The position numbers were made by a program, and so were the translations under genes. From positions 1-64,000 of the forward strand of contig JAEYNR010000031.1 in assembly GCA_023412475.1 (NCBI GenBank): DNA of 64,000 nt, written 5' to 3'. The stretch's first letter is position 1. Every line of letters begins with the position of its first letter. Below are positions 17,925 to 27,075 of this stretch, piece after piece. Under the pieces are notes generated by a model. The model saw nothing but the letters and a program-made list of their open reading frames with translations, searched no databases and was not told where the DNA came from. This DNA is from Fibrobacterota bacterium. GTDB lineage: Bacteria > Fibrobacterota > Chitinivibrionia > Chitinivibrionales > Chitinispirillaceae.

Positions 17925-18937
17925 GAATAGGAATTTTAGGTGCAGGGAGCTGGGCTATTGCTCTTACTGTATTGCTGCATAAACGTGGACATCAGATTTG
18001 CATGTGGGAGTTTGATTCCAAAGACGCTGAGATGTTGCAACAGAAGCGGGAACATCCGGTAAAGCTGCCGGGAATACAGATTCCCGATGAAGTTGAGATT
18101 GTCAATGATATTACTGCTGCTGTAAAGGACTGTGAATTTATTATCTGTGCAGTACCCTCTCAGACAATGCGATCAACTATGCAGCGTGTCGTACAGTTGT
18201 GCTCAGTAGAAGAGATCAGCAGTGTCCAGGGATGGGTGATTGTTGCCAAAGGAATAGAAACCGATACTTTAAAGCTAATGACAGATGTTTTGCTTGAAGA
18301 GCTGCCCCAGATTACTTCCGATAAGTTGCTGGTTCTCTCAGGGCCATCTCATGCTGAGGAGGTTTCCAGAAATATTCCTTCCACAGTTGTTGCAGCATCT
18401 GAAAATAGAGAGCTGGCACTGCAGATTCAGGAAAATTTCTCTACTGAAACGTTTCGTATCTATACCAATAGTGACATTAGAGGTGTGGAGCTGGCCGGAA
18501 GTGTAAAAAATGTTATTGCTCTGGCTGCAGGAATAAGTGATGGCTTGGGCTGTGGTGATAATACCAAAGGTGCAATAATGACCAGGGGCATTGCAGAGAT
18601 GATGCGGCTTGGTCGAAAAATTGGCGCACAGGAGAGCACTTTTTCCGGATTGGCTGGAATAGGGGATCTGATTACAACCTGTATCAGCAAACACAGCAGA
18701 AACCGTAAAATGGGCGAACTGATAGCTTCCGGACTGAATCTGCAGGAGGCTTTATCAAAAATGACGATGGTTGCTGAGGGTGTGGCAACTACCCGCTCAG
18801 TTCATCAGCTTGCTGAAAAACTGGGAATTGAGATGCCGATTACCGCTGCTGTTTACAGCTTACTATTTGAGGGGAAGGATGCCAAGATGATGGCTAAAGA
18901 GCTGATGCTGCGGGAGTTGAAGACTGAATGGTATTGA
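17921..18937 (+). CDS. gpsA: Glycerol-3-phosphate dehydrogenase [NAD(P)+]
   Basis: GpsA reduces dihydroxyacetone phosphate to glycerol-3-phosphate for phospholipid synthesis. The N-terminal Rossmann motif GAGSWAIALTVLLHKRGH (usually GxGxxGTA), the catalytic-region motif LSGPSHAEEV, the SVKNVIALAAGISDGLG segment and the LAGIGDLITTC motif are all family signatures. The GTG start overlaps the der stop by four bases (GTGA), so translation is coupled. The length of 338 residues is normal. Confidence 0.95.
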   Translation: MRIGILGAGSWAIALTVLLHKRGHQICMWEFDSKDAEMLQQKREHPVKLPGIQIPDEVEIVNDITAAVKDCEFIICAVPSQTMRSTMQRVVQLCSVEEISSVQGWVIVAKGIETDTLKLMTDVLLEELPQITSDKLLVLSGPSHAEEVSRNIPSTVVAASENRELALQIQENFSTETFRIYTNSDIRGVELAGSVKNVIALAAGISDGLGCGDNTKGAIMTRGIAEMMRLGRKIGAQESTFSGLAGIGDLITTCISKHSRNRKMGELIASGLNLQEALSKMTMVAEGVATTRSVHQLAEKLGIEMPITAAVYSLLFEGKDAKMMAKELMLRELKTEWY

Positions 18938-18960
18938 GATGGTGTAAAGAAAGGGAACGA

Positions 18961-18979
18961 TAAGCTACACGGTAGCTTA
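18961..18979 (+). other. Short perfect hairpin after gpsA
   Basis: TAAGCTAC (18961-18968) and GTAGCTTA (18972-18979) form an 8-bp stem with a three-base loop. No T-tract follows, so it is not a classical terminator. It could stabilise the 3' end of the mRNA. Confidence 0.4.
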
Positions 18980-19087
18980 AATCGGAGGGGCCTGCTGGTT
19001 AGTAGATGTAGTGGTAATTTCCGTTATAATGCCTGTTTTTTTTATAAGTATAAATGAATACAGATTCTGCCAAGGGACTGGGCCATC

Positions 19088-19501
19088 ATGGATATACCCA
19101 AAAAAGCTTACTATTCAATCAGTGAAGTCTGTCGATTTACCTCCCTGGAACCTCACGTGCTGCGTTACTGGGAAAGTGAATTTCCACAACTGCGGCCAAA
19201 AAAAAACCGGGCAGGAAACAGAGCGTACCGGGAAAAAGACATAACACTGATTAAAAACATTAAACACCTGCTCTATGACGAAAAGTTTACCATTTCTGGT
19301 GCAAGGAAAAAGCTTTCTGAGTTGCAAAAAGCACCTCCTGAAAAAACTCCAAAACAATCTCCTCCCCAGGAAACCACAATAGCACCTGCAGAAAAAATAT
19401 CTGCCTTTCAGTTGCAACTGGATCTGTCTTTGACTGGAGAAATCACTCGCAGTGAAATTAAAAATGAACTGGAAGAGATATTAAAGATTATCAGAGAATA
19501 A
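19088..19501 (+). CDS. MerR-family transcriptional regulator
   Basis: The 137-residue protein begins with a MerR winged-helix domain (residues about 8-78): YYSISEVCRFTSLEPHVLRYWESEFP, then NRAYREKDITLIKNIKHLLYDE. The C-terminal part is a Pro/Lys-rich linker followed by a short amphipathic helix. There is no sensor domain with metal-binding Cys. This compact form is common downstream of translation or cell-division genes in many phyla (a ParB/RacA-like DNA-binding subgroup). A TATAAT at 19025-19030 may be part of its own promoter. Confidence 0.85.
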   Translation: MDIPKKAYYSISEVCRFTSLEPHVLRYWESEFPQLRPKKNRAGNRAYREKDITLIKNIKHLLYDEKFTISGARKKLSELQKAPPEKTPKQSPPQETTIAPAEKISAFQLQLDLSLTGEITRSEIKNELEEILKIIRE

Positions 19502-19820
19502 GATTTACCAGTGTATTATAACTGCAAAGTAGCAGTATCGCATGCTGACACTTGAGAATACATTGTTCCTTTCTAAGAGTACCATAACCCTCCCCTTTGA
19601 AAACAACAAGCTCTGTCAATCTGTTTAAATACATGTTTTTTTTCTGCGCGATAAAGTTTATGCCACCTCCTTTATATACCCTTTGAAGAATCAGCCCGCC
19701 AAGTGTCCAATAACCGGCTAGCCGTAAAAACTTGTCTGCAAAAGGCAGGATGAACACAGCATAAAAAAAATTACTGACTTGAATAAGCAATTTTCAAAAT
19801 TTCTGCCACATACCAGTTTT
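19502..19820. other. Gene-free stretch after the MerR gene
   Basis: No convincing reading frame, tRNA or terminator is visible. The reverse-strand reading frame here has no ribosome-binding site and a composition unlike a protein. Confidence 0.5.
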
Positions 19821-20146
19821 ATTACTTCAGAAGTCAAATCTGAAAAAGTTTATCTTATGCCTTATTATGTACCATTTTAAAAAAAATCTTCTACTTTATT
19901 AATTGTTATTTAATTCACAACATCAATATTATTACTTCAGAAGTCAACTCGTTAAACGATTTATCTTATGTCTTAATATGGAAAAAAGTTCATAAAATCA
20001 TTTACTCTTTTAACTGTTTTTGTTCCTATGAACCTAAAATTACTGCAAAAATCAATGCATGAAGCGCTTCATCTTTTATCTCATCATAACAAAATTTTCA
20101 TAAAATCATTTTCTCTATTAATTGTCTTTGTTTTCTAAATAAAAAA
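19821..20146. repeat. Three degenerate tandem copies of a ~109-bp AT-rich repeat
   Basis: Copies begin at 19821 (ATTACTTCAGAAGTCAA), 19931 (the same 17 bases) and 20039 (ATTACTGCAAAAATCAA). Each contains a TTTATCTTATG-type word about 30 bases in. Copies 2 and 3 share TTCATAAAATCATTT and a TTAACTG/TTAATTG TTTTTGTT tail. The spacing is 110 then 108 bases. They are non-coding. The block lies about 400 bp upstream of the GH5 gene. Confidence 0.75.
20059..20072. promoter_or_regulatory. LacI-type palindrome
   Basis: The 14-bp perfect palindrome ATGAAGCGCTTCAT has the central AAGCGCTT typical of LacI/PurR-family operators. It lies inside the third tandem repeat, about 460 bp upstream of the GH5 glucanase. 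No LacI-type regulator is in the window. Confidence 0.35.
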
Positions 20147-20530
20147 AACTTTTTAAATTTATTTATCATTAAATTACGGTTGTGTGTGTGGCATTAGATC
20201 GTTGTTAATGACAGGTAATACTTAAACCTGATTTCGTGGCGATTAATTGACGATGAGATGCACAGTCTGCCTTGAGAAGCCAGGGGTTTTCCAAAGCTCG
20301 GGCATATCCAAAGGGTGATGTGTTCAAGCTTTCGAAAGCTTCAGAAATAACAAGGCGGCGAAGTAGATTACGTCAAAGAATGCGGTCTTTAAACGGTGGC
20401 TTTGCACAGGAGCCAATGCGTTTAAAGAACGACAGTGACAAGTCTTTCGATTTAGGTTAAAATCATTTCTGTCATACAATGTTTACTGAGATAATGCTGA
20501 AAATTTTTTAAACGCAGGGAGGTTTTAACA
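20147..20530 (+). other. Leader region of the GH5 gene
   Basis: About 380 bases without a supported gene. It holds a 16-bp palindrome, AAGCTTTCGAAAGCTT (20326-20341), and ends in a strong ribosome-binding site (AGGGAGG at 20516-20522) before the GH5 ATG. The small basic reading frame at 20272-20460 lacks a ribosome-binding site. Confidence 0.4.
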
Positions 20531-22303
20531 ATGAATAAAAAAAGAAACATAGCAATTATGATAACGTTAGCTTCATCTTTGCTGATTAACACTGCTATCC
20601 AGGCTGCTAACGAATGGGCTGTTGATTCCAAAGGTCATATCACTCTAAATGGTACACCCTTCAGGGTCAAAGGTGGATCATGGTTTGGGCTTGAAGGAAG
20701 ACATGAAGAGGCTTCCGATGAAAAAAATCCAAGTGGTGCCCCAATGGAGATATACATGGGAAACGTGTTCTGGTCATCAAGTACCCGTACACTTGCCAGT
20801 GATGCAACAGAAATAAAGAATCTGGGATTTAACTCTATAAGGATGCCTGTTTCACCGCAGACTCTTGATGACAATGACTCACAGGGTAAAGACCCTAATC
20901 TTAAGAATACCGAATCTGTGCGTGTTCAGGGGGCTTTTACTGCATTGAAAGAAGTCGTCAAGGCTTGCGCAGATGCCGGTCTTTATGTTCTGCTGGATAT
21001 GCACTCCTGTTCTAATTATGTTGGATGGAGAGCCGGACGTATAGATGCCCGACCACCCTATGCGGATGCAAATCGTGAGGAATACGAGTATAAACGAGAG
21101 GACTGCTCCTGTGCAGCCACCAATAACCCCAGTACTGTTACCCGTATCCAGGCTTATGATGTGGACAAATGGTTAGCAGATCTGAAGACACTGGCTGGCC
21201 TGGGAAAGGAAATCGGTGCAGATAATATCATGGGTATCGATATATTTAATGAACCCTTTGACTATAGTTGGGAAGATTGGACTAATTTAATTGATCTGGC
21301 TTATGAGGCGATCAGCTCAGTTAATCCTAATATTCTTATCTTTGCACAGGGAATCGGTGGCAGCAATGGCAATCAGGATGGTACCCCGGATACCTTTGAA
21401 GATAGCCCTCATGGGGATAAGGCCACAAACGTTAACTGGGGTGAAAACCTTTATGAAGCAGGTAAAAAGCCACCAAAAATGCCCAAAAGCAAGCTGGTAT
21501 ACTCACCTCACTGCTACGGCCCCTCAGTTTGTACTCAACCCATGTTCGCAGATCTGGATGCACAGCCCGAGTGCGCAGGGATGATAGAAAATGATTTTGG
21601 TGATACAAAATGTCAGATAGTAATCAAGCCCGAAAACCTGATACCAGGTTGGCACGAGCATTTCGGCTATCTTAAAGCTCAGGGATATGCAATATGTATT
21701 GGGGAGTTCGGAGGAAATTTGGATTGGCCAGCAAAATCTGAGTCGCGCCATCAGAAACGCTACAGTTATTTGACAAGCACAAATTCCGAGGAACAGTGGC
21801 AGCGGGCTTTTATCGATTACCTGATAAAGGAAGGTATTTACGATTCTTTTTACTGGTCTATTAACCCCGAATCTGCCGATACCTATGGAATATTTAAGTC
21901 TCCCTACGACCCGATTTCAAACAAGTCCGGATGGGGTACATGGTCAGGTACCGATTCAAGGAAACTTACAATGCTCCAAAAACTCTGGGATGCACCAGAA
22001 ACCGATAACCCGGGCCATGCTCTAGGTTCAATGAAAAAACCTGCACGCAGCATAAAAAATGGTTACTCCTGCAAAGTGTCGAGTGCTGGTGTAATTACCT
22101 ATAAATTACCCAAAGCCGGACAGGTTTCTCTGAAACTTTACGATGTTAACGGCCGGTTGCATTCTCAAATTATTGGTAAGAAGCAGGATGCAGGCACCTA
22201 TTCAATTAGTCGCAGTCAGATGGCTTCTGCGGCCGGCTCCTATGTGGTTGCTTTCAGGGCCGGTGACTTTTCTTTTAATCAGATGGTATATTTGACAAAA
22301 TAA
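20531..22303 (+). CDS. Secreted GH5 endoglucanase-type glycoside hydrolase
   Basis: The 590-residue protein has a signal peptide (cleavage near AIQAANEW, residues about 24-26) and a GH5 (cellulase superfamily) domain to about residue 500. The acid/base is Glu241 in GIDIFNEPFD and the nucleophile is Glu392 in IGEFGG. The strand motif NSIRMPVSP and the MHSC, SPHCYGP and FYWSINPES segments also fit. Several insertions and Cys pairs make it longer than minimal GH5 enzymes. The last roughly 75 residues form a separate beta-rich module (KLYDVNGRLHSQ ... GSYVVAFRAG) resembling C-terminal sorting domains. It should hydrolyse beta-1,4-glucans or mannans outside the cell. A terminator follows. Confidence 0.92.
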   Translation: MNKKRNIAIMITLASSLLINTAIQAANEWAVDSKGHITLNGTPFRVKGGSWFGLEGRHEEASDEKNPSGAPMEIYMGNVFWSSSTRTLASDATEIKNLGFNSIRMPVSPQTLDDNDSQGKDPNLKNTESVRVQGAFTALKEVVKACADAGLYVLLDMHSCSNYVGWRAGRIDARPPYADANREEYEYKREDCSCAATNNPSTVTRIQAYDVDKWLADLKTLAGLGKEIGADNIMGIDIFNEPFDYSWEDWTNLIDLAYEAISSVNPNILIFAQGIGGSNGNQDGTPDTFEDSPHGDKATNVNWGENLYEAGKKPPKMPKSKLVYSPHCYGPSVCTQPMFADLDAQPECAGMIENDFGDTKCQIVIKPENLIPGWHEHFGYLKAQGYAICIGEFGGNLDWPAKSESRHQKRYSYLTSTNSEEQWQRAFIDYLIKEGIYDSFYWSINPESADTYGIFKSPYDPISNKSGWGTWSGTDSRKLTMLQKLWDAPETDNPGHALGSMKKPARSIKNGYSCKVSSAGVITYKLPKAGQVSLKLYDVNGRLHSQIIGKKQDAGTYSISRSQMASAAGSYVVAFRAGDFSFNQMVYLTK

Positions 22304-22330
22304 ACCTGTGCGCTGTGATATAATGATTTG

Positions 22331-22375
22331 AAAAAAGGTGGTTTAATCAGACCGGATTAAGCCGCCTTTTTTTAT
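22331..22375 (+). terminator. Rho-independent terminator of the GH5 gene
   Basis: GGTGGTTTAATC (22337-22348) pairs with GATTAAGCCGCC (22355-22366), with two G-U pairs, and seven T follow. Confidence 0.88.
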
Positions 22376-22498
22376 TAAGCAATTGGATCTGTTTGCTGCA
22401 GGCAGTGCGGAAAATTTCCACTCGGGCTACTTTTAAGAGTCTTTGCAGAATAACCATTTCGGCTGTTGGTGGTGTTTTTGTTGCGATGGCAACTGACA

Positions 22499-22638
22499 TA
22501 ACTTTATGGCCAATTACTACATTTCCCCTGCACTTACGTAACTTTATGGCAAATTACTACATTTCCCCTGCACTACCACATAAATTTATGGCAAATCAGT
22601 ACATTTCCCCTGCACTTACGTAACTTTATGGCAAATAA
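22499..22638. repeat. Three and a half copies of a 40-42-bp direct repeat
   Basis: Copies of TAACTTTATGGCAAATTACT followed by ACATTTCCCCTGCACTTACG start at 22499, 22539, 22581 and 22621 (the last cut after 20 bases). The sequence differs little between copies, so the expansion is recent. It ends exactly at a long palindrome. Confidence 0.85.
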
Positions 22639-22666
22639 GTACAGACGTCCGGCCGGACGTCTCTAC
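22639..22666. repeat. 28-bp palindrome (intergenic repeat element)
   Basis: AGACGTCCGGCCGGACGTCT (22643-22662) is a perfect 20-bp palindrome. It extends on both sides to GTA and TAC with one mismatch. It is GC-rich in an AT-rich setting, like dispersed palindromic repeats of other bacteria. Confidence 0.75.
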
Positions 22667-22685
22667 AATTATAAAAAAACATATG

Positions 22686-22748
22686 CTGCTTACTAATAAC
22701 GATAAATTGCTTGCTAAAAACAATATACTGCTTGCTAAAAACAATATA
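22686..22748. repeat. Three tandem 21-bp repeats
   Basis: Units of CTGCTTGCTAAAAACAATAT plus A start at 22686 (degenerate), 22707 and 22728, with an exact 21-base period. They are non-coding. Confidence 0.75.
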
Positions 22749-23179
22749 TTACTCTCTTAAAATGTTGATTTGCTCAAATCAGACGTGGTTTAAAAATGAA
22801 AACCACTTAATGGAGCTGATAAATCTGATGTATATAAAGAAAACAGGCACTTAATGGCAGATTATATCGAATCTGTTTGACTGCGAAACAATATCTCGAC
22901 AAACTGATTTTTATCAAAAACATTTAAATCAGGGGAACCTTTTTATGTTTTCACGAAAGCCGGATGAGCAAATCTGAAGTTGAGGCTCTGCCAGGATACG
23001 TTTTATGTAGCCATTAAACGTATCTATAAGAAGATGCTTTAAAAAAGGACTGGCTGGTTAAAACAATGAAATTACTGATATGGGGAAAAAACAATAAGCG
23101 TCTCCCCCTGATGGGGAAGCACATTGATCAAATCAGGGAGGAAGTCCGAAACCTTTGTGTGGAGCAAAAAAACTTCATT
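22749..23179. other. Gene-free stretch between the repeats and the FN3 gene
   Basis: No reading frame with a ribosome-binding site or recognisable product is visible. The sequence is AT-rich and looks degraded. Confidence 0.45.
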
Positions 23180-26100
23180 TTACCGTCTGGAATTGAAAAC
23201 CGTATCTGATGGCACACTCTCCCCACGGTGGTTGTAAGATGTTACATAGTACCAGTATTGATTTGGGTAGCTTTTCTCTGCATAGTCATAAAAACTGGTA
23301 CCGCTTGTAGAATCCAGAACTGAAAATGGACCATCTTGCGCATCTGCCCTGTGGATAACATAGCCTGAAAATGGTGTCATCTTAAAATCAGGAGCATTCC
23401 AGTAAAGCACTATATAACTTGATGAATACGAGGATTGCAGACCGGTCGGGGCCTGGGGAACATTGTATGGTATCCGGTATCCCGTTGTATACGAAGATAA
23501 AACACTTTCACCGCCATAACCGATTGCTTTTGCCTTGTAATAGTACAATGAGTCGGATGATACCGTATCAGAAAAGAAAGTATCTGTTGTAGTCCCTGCA
23601 AGAACGAGGTAATCGAATGAGCTGGTTGTAGAACGATATAGCTCGTATTCATTTGCTCCGTAACTTTCCTGCCAGGAAACCACTATAGTGTCTTCGTGAG
23701 TTCCTTGTGTTGCACTGATCGACCCTGGTGGATACGGTGGACTTAACTTTGCAGAAACAGTCGCTGTACTGAGTTCACTTTCGTTGAGGTTGACGCTGGA
23801 CACTCTGTAATAATAAGTCTTGCTGTTCTGTACCGAATCCATATACTGTACGGTGGTTGCACTGTCAATCTGCTGAAAGGGACCCGTATTTGAATCAGAT
23901 CTGTAGACGTAGAATTTCGGTGCATTACCCGTATTATACCAGGTCAAACTGATGTAAAGCTGAGAGCCTGATGCTGAAAGACTGGATGGTGGAGGTAATC
24001 TTATTCCACCCATTCGGGTACTCCAGCTACTGGTATCTGTGCCTTTTATGGCAAAGATTGCATAATAGGTAGTGTACAATGTTGCAACAGAATCGTTGTA
24101 GAAGGTGTCTGAGCAGGTATCAATGATTGTCAGTAGAGAAGAATAGCCTGATGCCCTGCCAATTATATACTTCTCTGCACCATCTACCTTGGACCAGGAG
24201 AGTGCTATATGGGTACCGTAAAGATAATTGCTGGCCGATAATGTCTTCGGTGCAGGAAGCGACAGTGCCTGTTCATATAAAAAATTGCTTTTTTCTCCCA
24301 CTCCCGACTGATTAAATCCTGCGATTTTGTAATAATAAAAAATGTTAACTGCTGGAGGAGTATCGGTGTAAGTAGTTTCTGTGATGGTATCTATAGCAAT
24401 ATATCCGGTAGCAGATTCCGTAGATCTGAAAATTACATATCCGTCAGCTTCTTCACCGCTTGGGTTGGATTCCCAGGTTAAGGTAATACTGCCTGTCTGG
24501 CTTAGCGCATCAGTCAGATTCGGCTGTAGCGGTCTGGCAATAATATGCCCGCTTTTTTCTTCGCTATAAGGAGTTGTATATCCGAGAACCATAGCCAACA
24601 CTCTGAAAGAGTAGGTTCCCGATTCGCTAAAGGAGAAATTTGCGAAAGTGTCGGTTATTGGATCCCTGATAATTGAATATCCTTGCGGATCAGTACAGAA
24701 GATCATGTAAACGTCGGCATCAGTAACTTTTGACCACTGCAATTTCAGAGTGTCAGAAACGACTGTAACTGTAAAATTCTGCACTCCATTTTTATATTTG
24801 ATATTTGTATATGAGAATTCCTGTGTTTCTCCGTTTATACTTACCGATGTAACTTTGTAATGGCTAGTACCTTCAGTTAGTGAGGAATCGTAATAGATGG
24901 TATCTTTTACATTTTTTAGCAACACATAACTTACACTGTCAAGGGATTTGAAAATATTATAGGAGGAGGCTCCCATAGTCTTATTCCACATCAGTTTCAG
25001 GTTATTGTTTTCCAACTGGGAATTTAGTCCAGTTGGGGGGGCCATCTTTTTGGCTAAAACAGGTTCAGCTTTTTTGCCTGTACGGGAGCGATATTTTACC
25101 GCTACAGTGTAGTAGGCGCTAAATTGTGTAGAATCTGCGTAAACCGGTTCGTAAACTGTGTCAACTGCTATGTATGGACCGGAAAGAGCGTTAGAGGAGC
25201 GGTAAACGATGTAGCTTTCGGCTACCGTTACTGCATCCCAGGTCAGTTGAAGTGTATATGGTATGTCTGCTGAACCAGTGAGGTTTTTAACCTGTTCCAG
25301 TGCAGCAGGATAACCGGTTACAAGTTCACTGAAATAACCTTCTGCTCCGGAAGAATCCATGGCACAGACACGGTAATAACTAGTATCTGCAGCAGAAGAG
25401 TCGATGTAGAGAGTATCGATAATTTTAGAAGAAACCAGTGCGGAAGCACTTTTGTTAGTGGCGCGGTACAGATGATATCCGGTTGCACCGGGAACTGGGC
25501 TCCAGCTCAGGGCTACGTAAGCCTGGAAAGTTCCTTGTGATGCGCTCAGTTTTTCCGGTTCTTTGAGATCTGGGCCTTCGGCCACAAAAGCGTTGCCGAA
25601 TCTGCTTTCAACTCCATACTGATTGACAGCACTCATCAAGTAAATCCAGATTATTCCTGGAGACACAGGATCGCAGTAGCGGTCCTCCTGTGTTGAATCA
25701 ATCAATATGGCCTGTGAATCCAGATGGATGGTTCTGTAAATTTTATAATGGGAAACACCCGGTATCGTATCCCAGTAAAGTAAAATGCAGGATCTTGAAT
25801 CTCTATTAACTTTCAGTTCTGGTGGATCGAATTTAGTGACATATCCTGCTTTGAAAAGTGAGCGTGGCCCCTCCTGACTGTCGGGGCTTATGGTAGATAT
25901 CTCGTAGTAAAAATTTCGGGTGGAATTTACATAATCTACATAGAAAGTATCACTGGTGGTAGTGATTTCTTTGTATTCTCCGTTAATATCTTCCGAACGA
26001 TAAACCCGATACGCCAGAGCCTCATCAACACTGTTCCAATAAATAAAGATCTTGTTTTCGTAGTGGCCTTCTGAAATATCAGAAATTTCCGGAGCTTCGA

Positions 26101-27049
26101 GAAACCCTATGGCGAAGCCGGAATCATATGCACTTGCCGGACCGCAACTTCCATTGAGGTCCTGTGAAGACACCTTGTAGAAATAAAAGGTGTTAGCCTT
26201 TACAGTATCTACATAAAAACTGTCGCTTACTGCAGATGCGATTTCCACATAGGGACCTTTTGCACTGTCTGCCCTGAAAATACAACTGGACTTCGAAGCG
26301 CTGTTTGGGCTCCAGGCCAGCTTGATCTGACTGTAATGTTTGCCTTTTGAAGCAACCAGAGACTTTGGAGGAGCAAGATTTATGATCTTAAAGCCAGTGA
26401 CAGGTGTTGCAGACCTGCTTATACCGAATTCATTACGGGCTCTGACCGTGTAATTGTACCTTGCAAAAGACTGCAGGGCATCAAAGTAATTTGCGGCTTC
26501 GGTTACTGCTATACTATCAAAGGTACTGCCGGAAATTTCCTTTCGGTAAATAATGTATCCGGATGAAGATTGGCTGGTCTGCCATTCTAAGTATACACCC
26601 GAATAATCAGAGTTGGCTTGGAGACTTTCAACAACTCTTGGTGGAATACCCGGTGGAGTGATTATTGAACCGGTATCTGTGAGACTGTCGCCAGTCACGG
26701 TTACTATTGTAAGTTGATAATAAATATTCTTGAAGATTTTGACTCCGGCAAGAGTTAGATTCGGGTATTCACTGGTGTAATTTATAATTAGTGAATCGGG
26801 ATGATATCCGGCTTTTAAAGTGTAGTTTAAAAAATCGACAGCTACCGAGCAGCGAATCATGCCGGTTGAATCGGTAAAATTAAAATCACTCCAGTAAGAA
26901 TCTGCCATTATTGAGACAGATGTTTCGATTTCCCGCATACCCAGTATATCTCCGCCTCTCATATTGCAGTGAAGTACTGACAATACAATCAATAATAGAA
27001 AAGAAAACGCTGTGAAGCGGAAAGCTATACTTTTCAGTCTGATTATCAT
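23180..27049 (-). CDS. Giant lipoprotein with about 13 fibronectin type III domains
   Basis: The 1289-residue product has a signal ending in a lipobox (LSVLHC, Cys about 28), an N-terminal beta-rich region (residues about 35-130), and then about thirteen consecutive FN3 repeats of 85-92 residues up to the C-terminus. Each repeat shows the same landmarks: xPP at the start, LxWxxxxGAxxYxIYRS, a DTxYxDS stretch and YYYKVxAxNxxGES. Such arrays make rigid stalks on the cell surface or hold enzymes and adhesins. No catalytic domain is present. The upstream gene (27076-28290), 26 bases away, encodes an exported protein and is likely cotranscribed. Confidence 0.92.
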   Translation of the reverse strand: MIIRLKSIAFRFTAFSFLLLIVLSVLHCNMRGGDILGMREIETSVSIMADSYWSDFNFTDSTGMIRCSVAVDFLNYTLKAGYHPDSLIINYTSEYPNLTLAGVKIFKNIYYQLTIVTVTGDSLTDTGSIITPPGIPPRVVESLQANSDYSGVYLEWQTSQSSSGYIIYRKEISGSTFDSIAVTEAANYFDALQSFARYNYTVRARNEFGISRSATPVTGFKIINLAPPKSLVASKGKHYSQIKLAWSPNSASKSSCIFRADSAKGPYVEIASAVSDSFYVDTVKANTFYFYKVSSQDLNGSCGPASAYDSGFAIGFLEAPEISDISEGHYENKIFIYWNSVDEALAYRVYRSEDINGEYKEITTTSDTFYVDYVNSTRNFYYEISTISPDSQEGPRSLFKAGYVTKFDPPELKVNRDSRSCILLYWDTIPGVSHYKIYRTIHLDSQAILIDSTQEDRYCDPVSPGIIWIYLMSAVNQYGVESRFGNAFVAEGPDLKEPEKLSASQGTFQAYVALSWSPVPGATGYHLYRATNKSASALVSSKIIDTLYIDSSAADTSYYRVCAMDSSGAEGYFSELVTGYPAALEQVKNLTGSADIPYTLQLTWDAVTVAESYIVYRSSNALSGPYIAVDTVYEPVYADSTQFSAYYTVAVKYRSRTGKKAEPVLAKKMAPPTGLNSQLENNNLKLMWNKTMGASSYNIFKSLDSVSYVLLKNVKDTIYYDSSLTEGTSHYKVTSVSINGETQEFSYTNIKYKNGVQNFTVTVVSDTLKLQWSKVTDADVYMIFCTDPQGYSIIRDPITDTFANFSFSESGTYSFRVLAMVLGYTTPYSEEKSGHIIARPLQPNLTDALSQTGSITLTWESNPSGEEADGYVIFRSTESATGYIAIDTITETTYTDTPPAVNIFYYYKIAGFNQSGVGEKSNFLYEQALSLPAPKTLSASNYLYGTHIALSWSKVDGAEKYIIGRASGYSSLLTIIDTCSDTFYNDSVATLYTTYYAIFAIKGTDTSSWSTRMGGIRLPPPSSLSASGSQLYISLTWYNTGNAPKFYVYRSDSNTGPFQQIDSATTVQYMDSVQNSKTYYYRVSSVNLNESELSTATVSAKLSPPYPPGSISATQGTHEDTIVVSWQESYGANEYELYRSTTSSFDYLVLAGTTTDTFFSDTVSSDSLYYYKAKAIGYGGESVLSSYTTGYRIPYNVPQAPTGLQSSYSSSYIVLYWNAPDFKMTPFSGYVIHRADAQDGPFSVLDSTSGTSFYDYAEKSYPNQYWYYVTSYNHRGESVPSDTVFNSRR

Positions 27050-27075
27050 GTTAACCTACCAGTAAATCCCATTTG

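Noticed and set aside
20272..20460. Basic 62-residue reading frame before the GH5 gene
   Set aside because: No ribosome-binding site, no recognisable motif, and it overlaps a palindrome in the GH5 leader region.
22393..22623. Reading frame with repeated MANYYISPAL units
   Set aside because: It is only a translation of the 40-42-bp direct repeats. The period of the repeats (40, then 42, then 40) does not keep a frame, and there is no start signal.
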